Position numbers and translations under genes: made by a program. 64,000 bases of DNA from Streptomyces wedmorensis (GTDB taxonomy: Bacteria > Actinomycetota > Actinomycetes > Streptomycetales > Streptomycetaceae), in NCBI RefSeq assembly GCF_000716445.1, contig NZ_JNWK01000025.1, forward strand, positions 28,502 through 92,501, read 5' to 3'. Below the pieces are notes generated by a model. It saw only the letters and a program-made list of their open reading frames with translations. It made no database searches and had not been told where the DNA came from. Below, one piece after another: positions 59,286 to 64,000 of this stretch (within the stretch, counting starts at the first letter, position 1; every line of letters begins with the position of its first letter).

Positions 59286-60242
59286 ATGGAGAGCGACGTG
59301 ATCGTGGTGGGCGGCGGGGTCATCGGCCTGACGACGGCGGTGACGCTGGCGGAGCGCGGGCTCCGGGTACGGGTCTGGTCCCGGGACGACGTCACGGCGA
59401 CGACCTCGGCGGTGGCGGGCGCGCTGTGGTGGCCGTACCGGATCGAGCCGGAGGCCGAGGCGGGGGCCTGGGCACTCGCCTCGCTGCGCGTGTACGGGGA
59501 GTTGGCCGCCGATCCGGAGCGGACGGGGGTGCGGTGGGTGCCGGGGGTCCACGCGGACACCGTCCTGGACGGCCTGGGGTCCTGGGCGAAGGAGGTGCCG
59601 GGCCTCCGCCGACTGGCTCCCGAGGAGGTTCCCGGGCCGTACGGCGTGGGGCTTGCGGCCCGGCTTCCGCTGATCGACATGCCGGTCCATCTGGCCTGGC
59701 TCCGGGGTCGGTTCGAGGCGGCCGGCGGGGTCTTCGAGCGGCGTGCGGTGACCGGCTTCGAAGAGGCGGCGGCGCGGGCGGGCGTGGTCGTCGACTGCAC
59801 CGGGGCGGCGGCGCGCGAGCTCGTGCCCGATGCCGGACTGCGACCGGTGCGGGGGCAGTTGGTCCTGGTGGAGAACCCCGGTGTCGAGGAGTGGTTCACC
59901 GCGGCGGACGCCGCTTCGCACGAGACGACGTACTTCTTCCCGCAGCCGGGGCGCCTGGTGCTCGGCGGCACGGCCGAGGAGGGCGACGAGCGCCTCGAAC
60001 CCGATCCGGCGACGGCGGCCGCGATCGTCGCGCGGTGCGCGCGGGTGCGGCCGGAGATCGCGGGGGCGCGGGTGCTCGGACACCGGGTGGGGCTGCGGCC
60101 GGCCCGGGTGGGCGGGGTGCGGATCGAGGCGGTGCCCCTGTCGGGCGGTGGCCGCCTCGTGCACCACTACGGGCACGGGGGCGCCGGGGTGACGGTGGCC
60201 TGGGGCTGCGCGGAACGGGCGGCGGAGCTGGCCTGCGGCTGA
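59286..60242 (+). CDS. FAD-dependent oxidoreductase, D-amino-acid oxidase-like
   Basis: 318 aa from an ATG. The FAD-binding motif is VIVVGGGVIGLTTAVTLAER. GALWWPYRIEP follows, and the C-terminal signature is LRPARVGGVRIE and LVHHYGHGGAGVTVAWGCA, matching D-amino-acid oxidases (HHYGHGG-x-G). It would oxidise D-amino acids to oxo acids with hydrogen peroxide release. Substrate range is not visible. Divergent from the Cys-cluster protein gene. Confidence 0.92.
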   Translation: MESDVIVVGGGVIGLTTAVTLAERGLRVRVWSRDDVTATTSAVAGALWWPYRIEPEAEAGAWALASLRVYGELAADPERTGVRWVPGVHADTVLDGLGSWAKEVPGLRRLAPEEVPGPYGVGLAARLPLIDMPVHLAWLRGRFEAAGGVFERRAVTGFEEAAARAGVVVDCTGAAARELVPDAGLRPVRGQLVLVENPGVEEWFTAADAASHETTYFFPQPGRLVLGGTAEEGDERLEPDPATAAAIVARCARVRPEIAGARVLGHRVGLRPARVGGVRIEAVPLSGGGRLVHHYGHGGAGVTVAWGCAERAAELACG

Positions 60243-60426
60243 CCGGTCTGCCGGAGGGCCGGGGACGGACGGCTCGGCTCCGGGCCCCGGCGCCGCACTG
60301 AGAACACGCTGGAGCCCGTCCGCGGGTGGGACCGGTACAAGACCCCCCGGGCCCTGGGAGGGGCCTGGGCATGCCGGCCCGGGGCGGTGTCGGGTCGGTT
60401 CGGGGGTTCCGGGGTTCCGGGGTTCG

Positions 60427-63400
60427 TCAGCGGCGGGCCGGGGTGCGGGTGGTGGTGTCGGCAGGGGTGGGGTCCGTGGCCAGGCGCCGTCGGAGGGCGT
60501 CGGCCTCGGGGACGCGTAGTCGTTCGGCGATGTCCAGGGCGGTCCGCAGGTGGGGGACGGCCAGGGCGTGCCTGCCCAGGGCGACGAGGCAGTCCGCGAT
60601 CCCCTGATGGGCGAGCAGCTCCTCGTACAGCGCCTGGATCGTTCCCGCCAGGACGAGCGATTCGCGGTGCCGCGCGGCGGCCTGCTCCGGGAGGCCCGCG
60701 GCCAGCAGCGCGGAGCCGTGGACGTGCAGGGCGGCCACCTCGCCGCCGAGGTCGCCGAGGTCGCGGAAGGCGGCGAGGCAGTGCTCGGCCTCGTCCCGGG
60801 CCTGGTCGTGCGCGCCGCGGAGGTGGGCGGCCTCGGCGAGGTGCAGCTTCGTGTAGGCGCGTCCCATCGCGCTGTTGACCTGCTCGCAGATGGCGAGGGA
60901 GCGGCGGAGGCAGTGCTCCGCCTCCTCGATCTCGCCGCACCGGAAGTGGACCCGGGCGAGGTACGTCAAGGAGTTCGCCACACCGAGCCGGCTTCCGATC
61001 TGGTCGTGCTTCCGCACCGATTCGGTCAGATGGCCCTTCGCTTCTTCGTACGCGCCGGTGAGCCGCAGCACGTCGCCGAGGTCGGCGAGGACGTTCGCCT
61101 CCCCCAGGACGTTGCCCAACTCGCCGTACAGGGACAGGGCCTGACGGTGGTGGGTCATGGATTCCGCGTACCGGCCCAGGGATCTGAGGATGTCGGCGAG
61201 GGTGGCGAGGGAGTTCGCGAGACCGAGCCGGTCTCCGGTGTCCCGGAACGACGCCAGGGCCAGGCCGACGCTTTCCGCGGCCTCGGGGTAGCGGCCGGCG
61301 AGTTGCAGCACATGGCCGAGTTCGTTGCGGACCAGCCCCTCGTCCCGCCGGTCGCCGGTGCCGGCGAAGCACTCCAGGGACTGCCGCAGCGCGTCGGTGG
61401 CCTCCTCGTACCGGCCGGTGAACCGGAACACCCGGCCGAGGTCGTGCATCATCATGCCCTCGCGTCGGCGGTCGCCGCGCGAGCGGACCAGAAGCAGCGC
61501 CTGGAGCAGCCCGGACTCCGCTTGTTCGTAGGAGCCCTTGAGCGAGTCGACGATGGCGAGGTGGTGCAGGGAGAGGGCTTGACCGAGCTCGTCGCCGGCG
61601 GCCCCGGCGGCCGCGAGGGCGATCCGGTGCAGGTCCTGGGCCTCGCCCCAGTGGCCGTCGGCCCGCAGGAAGTCGTGCATCGCGGCAGGGAGGTACACGG
61701 CAGCCTCGTGGAGACCGTGGCGGGAGGCGTGTTCGACGGCGGCGCGGAGGTTGGCGTGTTCGGCGCGCATCCATGCCGTCGCCTCGCCCGCGTCGGCGAA
61801 CTCGGGCAGTGTCGTGGGGCGTTCGGCCGTCAGCTCGGGCGGATGCACCGCGTGCCGGGCGATTCCGGCACCCGCGTCCGACGCCGCGTGGAGGTAGTGG
61901 TCAAGGAGGCGCCGCACGGCCGTGTCCGCGTCGGCGGGGCCGTCGGCGAGCGCCAGGGTCCGGGCGTACTCGCGTACGAGGTCGTGCATCTGGTAGCGCC
62001 CGCGCGAGGGCTCGTCGACCAGGCTGTGGTCGCAGAGTTCCTCCAGCAGGCGGCGGGCGGTGCCGGGGTCGGAGCCGTGCAGCGCGGCGGCGGCGCGGAC
62101 GTCGACGTCGCGTCCGGGCAGTAACCCGAGCCGGCACAGCAGGGTGCGGGAGGGCGATGACAGCGCCCGGTACGACAGGTCGAACGCGGCGGCGACCGAC
62201 ACGTTCTCGGAGGCGAGGGCGGCGAGCCGGCCGGCCGCCGTCCCGAGGTCCTCGGCGATGTCCGCGGGGGACCAGCTCCGCCGGTGGCGCAGCCGGGCGG
62301 AGACGAGGTTGAGCGCCAGCGGCAGGTGGCCGCAGAGGTGTGCCAGCCGGGCGACCGCGGGGTCGTCGGGTGTGATGTCCGGCCGGCCGGACCGGGTGAT
62401 GAGCAGCCGTATCGCGTCGTCCTCGGCCAGCACGCCCAGGGTGATCGGTGTGGCGCCGGTGAGCGCCTCCAGGCGGCGCCGGCTGGTGACGAGGACCAGC
62501 GAGCCCGCCGTACCGGGCAGCAGCGGTTCCACCTGGTCGGAGCCCGAGGCGTCGTCCAGCAGGATGACCATCCGGCGCCCCGCGACCCGGCTCCGCCACA
62601 GGCCCGCGCGTGCGGCGAGCCCGTCCGGCACGCGGTGGGGGCTCTCGCCGACGGCGAGGAGCAGCTCGGCCAAGGCGTCCTCGGGGGCGACGGGCGGGGT
62701 GCCGACGGTGTGGGCGTGCAGGGGGAGGAAGATCTGGCCGTCCGGGTAGTACGCGCCCACGTGGTGGGCGACGCGCAGGGCGAAGGCGGTCTTGCCGACC
62801 CCGGGCATCCCGTCCACGGTGTGGAGGTCCACCGGTCCCGGCCCGCCGTCCGCTCCCGCGCGCAGGTCGGTGAGGAGGGCACTGATCTGCGCCTCGCGAC
62901 CGGTGAAGGCGACCGGGTCGCGCGGCAGGGCCCTGGGGACGGCCGCGGAGCCGGTCACCGGGCGGCCCGGCTGCTCGACGGGGGCGCTGTCGTCGTCCAG
63001 TACCTGCTGGAAGGCCGCACGCGCGCCGGGGCCGGGCTCGACACCGAGGGCATCGACGAGTGAGCGGCGCAGTTCGTGGTACGTCTCCAGTGCCTCGGCG
63101 CGGCGGCCGGTGTGGTGCAGCATCAGGATGAGGTGGGTGTGGAAGGACTCGCGCAGCGGGAACTCGGCTGCGGCCCGCCTCAGTTCGGGCAGGAACTCCT
63201 CGTGGCTGCCCAGTCGCACGACCGCTTCCGCCCGGAGTTCGAGGCACTGGAGTCGTGTCTCCTGCCACCGGGTGAGGTCGGAGGCTGCTTCGGCCGCGAG
63301 GGCCGGGAACTCCTCGAGGGGTGTGCCGCGCCACAGTGCCAGCGCCGCCTCCGTCACGCGTGAGACGTGCTCCCAGTCCTCGGCGTGCCGGGCCCGGCGC

Positions 63401-63729
63401 GCCTCGTCGAGGGCGCCGACGAGGCGGTCGGCGTCGAGTTCCCCGTCCTCGACGCGCAGGACGAAGCCGCGGTCCCTGCTGAGGATCCGTGTCGGGTCGC
63501 CGAGGGAACGGCGCAGCCGGGTCACGTGGTTGTGCAGGGACGCGCGGGCACTGGCGGGCGGGCGTCCGTCCCAGAGCATCCCCGCCAGGCGGTCCAACGT
63601 GACGACGCGATCGGGTGCCAGCAGGAGCGCCGCGAGCAGGGCTCTGGGCAGGGGCGGGCGCGGCGCGCGCTCGTCCCCCCGATCGTCCGTGGCCGACAAC
63701 GGTCCGAGCAGCGCGAAGCGCACGTCCAT
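60427..63729 (-). CDS. AfsR/SARP-family regulator (BTAD, NB-ARC, TPR)
   Basis: 1100 aa. The N-terminal OmpR-type DNA-binding domain (residues ~1-95, LARRNHVTRLRRSLGD-like LHNHVTRLRRSLGDPTRI) is followed by a BTAD domain (~100-245, LRESFHTHLILMLHHTGRRA). The NB-ARC ATPase has Walker A DGMPGVGKTAFA near 305-315 and Walker B RMVILLDDAS. From ~650 to 1080 many TPR repeats such as LGQALSLHHLAIVDSLKGSY and RRDEGLVRNELGHVLQLAGR follow. AfsR-type proteins activate antibiotic and morphological genes. No biosynthetic cluster adjoins in the window, so its target may lie elsewhere. Confidence 0.93.
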   Translation of the reverse strand: MDVRFALLGPLSATDDRGDERAPRPPLPRALLAALLLAPDRVVTLDRLAGMLWDGRPPASARASLHNHVTRLRRSLGDPTRILSRDRGFVLRVEDGELDADRLVGALDEARRARHAEDWEHVSRVTEAALALWRGTPLEEFPALAAEAASDLTRWQETRLQCLELRAEAVVRLGSHEEFLPELRRAAAEFPLRESFHTHLILMLHHTGRRAEALETYHELRRSLVDALGVEPGPGARAAFQQVLDDDSAPVEQPGRPVTGSAAVPRALPRDPVAFTGREAQISALLTDLRAGADGGPGPVDLHTVDGMPGVGKTAFALRVAHHVGAYYPDGQIFLPLHAHTVGTPPVAPEDALAELLLAVGESPHRVPDGLAARAGLWRSRVAGRRMVILLDDASGSDQVEPLLPGTAGSLVLVTSRRRLEALTGATPITLGVLAEDDAIRLLITRSGRPDITPDDPAVARLAHLCGHLPLALNLVSARLRHRRSWSPADIAEDLGTAAGRLAALASENVSVAAAFDLSYRALSSPSRTLLCRLGLLPGRDVDVRAAAALHGSDPGTARRLLEELCDHSLVDEPSRGRYQMHDLVREYARTLALADGPADADTAVRRLLDHYLHAASDAGAGIARHAVHPPELTAERPTTLPEFADAGEATAWMRAEHANLRAAVEHASRHGLHEAAVYLPAAMHDFLRADGHWGEAQDLHRIALAAAGAAGDELGQALSLHHLAIVDSLKGSYEQAESGLLQALLLVRSRGDRRREGMMMHDLGRVFRFTGRYEEATDALRQSLECFAGTGDRRDEGLVRNELGHVLQLAGRYPEAAESVGLALASFRDTGDRLGLANSLATLADILRSLGRYAESMTHHRQALSLYGELGNVLGEANVLADLGDVLRLTGAYEEAKGHLTESVRKHDQIGSRLGVANSLTYLARVHFRCGEIEEAEHCLRRSLAICEQVNSAMGRAYTKLHLAEAAHLRGAHDQARDEAEHCLAAFRDLGDLGGEVAALHVHGSALLAAGLPEQAAARHRESLVLAGTIQALYEELLAHQGIADCLVALGRHALAVPHLRTALDIAERLRVPEADALRRRLATDPTPADTTTRTPARR

Positions 63730-63829
63730 ACCCCCCGGTTCGAAGCGCGGGGCAGGTCGGGGCCTCGCGCCAGCGCATCGTAACGGCGGTGGGGGACGGA
63801 TCCACGATCTTGTTCCGTCACAGGCCTGT

Positions 63830-63865
63830 CGCGGCCGTACCTCTCGTCCGAGGGGTACGGCCGCG
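63830..63865 (-). other. 12-bp-arm hairpin upstream of the AfsR-like gene
   Basis: CGCGGCCGTACC (63830-63841) pairs with GGTACGGCCGCG (63854-63865). It lies about 100 bases before the regulator start, between it and the insertion sequence. It could be a regulator binding site or a terminator of transcription coming from the insertion sequence. Confidence 0.55.
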
Positions 63866-63960
63866 AAGAATCCGCGGGGAGCGCGGAGGCCTGCGGCGTA
63901 CGACTAGGACTTGTCCGGTCGATCATGTGACTACTCCGTGCCCGAGTCGTTGCTGTGGGC

Positions 63961-64000
63961 ATGGGGCGGGGTGATCTGACGGATGCCGAGTGGGAACGGC
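63961..64000 (+). CDS. IS5-family transposase, 5' end only
   Basis: An ATG opens MGRGDLTDAEWER, the usual start of Streptomyces IS5-family transposases (RGDLTDxxWxxxEPLLP). The gene leaves the window after 13 codons. The left end of the element is probably near 63905, where CTAGGACTTGTCCGGTC begins. It may be intact outside the window. Confidence 0.7.
   Translation, partial: MGRGDLTDAEWER

Noticed and set aside
63807..63907. short plus-strand frame before the IS element
   Set aside because: It has Arg/Gly-rich composition, no ribosome site and overlaps the hairpin.

Overview
The window reads as chromosomal DNA of a Streptomyces (Actinomycetota). The GC content is very high, many genes start at GTG (plus single TTG and CTG starts), and genes commonly overlap as ATGA or GTGA. 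It carries a complete conservon (cvn) signalling operon, an actinobacterial hopanoid cluster, an SCO6745-family gene, an AfsR/SARP regulator and a c-di-AMP (ydaO-type) riboswitch in front of a LysM/M23 cell-wall hydrolase. From memory, the order from about 25 kb to 56 kb matches the SCO674x-SCO677x region of S. coelicolor; this was not searched.

Layout. Positions 1-4490 look like an accessory island ending at the 3' end of a tRNA-Pro(GGG) gene. It holds a transposase remnant, a frameshifted DUF2326 remnant (a component of ABC-three-component systems) and a large intact NACHT-type NTPase with a HEPN-like N-terminus, which is a candidate STAND defence protein. Core genes follow: an acyl-CoA dehydrogenase without the usual catalytic Glu, the cvnA-B-C-D-GAF operon (6.5-10.4 kb), and a metallo-beta-lactamase-fold hydrolase divergent from a Glu/Leu/Val-type dehydrogenase with a TetR gene and a strong operator-like dyad. 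Next come a SIMPL protein, then a DUF6745 gene and a small gene divergent from the uncharacterised STM4015-4014-4013-4012-4011 cassette (16.8-22.2 kb), which includes two radical SAM enzymes.

Positions 22-26 kb hold an SGNH hydrolase, the riboswitch-controlled LysM/M23 endopeptidase, a tyrosine phosphatase and an XRE-cupin regulator with a 51-aa membrane protein. Positions 26.4-36.2 kb are the hopanoid operon: hpnC-hpnD-small ORF-hpnE-polyprenyl synthase-shc-hpnG-hpnH-aminotransferase. HpnC, D and E make squalene from farnesyl diphosphate, Shc cyclises it, HpnH and HpnG build the side chain, and the aminotransferase probably aminates it. The dxs and ispG genes that I recall in S. coelicolor are absent here.

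Positions 37.2-44.3 kb form a second tightly coupled operon. It encodes two CDP-alcohol phosphotransferases, a LicC-like cytidylyltransferase, an sn-glycerol-1-phosphate-dehydrogenase-like enzyme, a family 2 glycosyltransferase and a Wzm/Wzt-type ABC exporter. Together they suggest an undescribed phosphopolyol glycolipid or teichoic-acid-like surface polymer.

The rest is a cation-efflux transporter, a methyltransferase-acetyltransferase fusion, idi, an anti-sigma-like ATPase, an HdeD-like membrane protein, an enoyl-CoA hydratase, two DJ-1/PfpI proteins, an SCO6745-family gene, tex, comB, an ABC-F ATPase, a D-amino-acid-oxidase-like flavoprotein and a large SARP/NB-ARC/TPR regulator. The window ends inside the first codons of an IS5-family transposase.
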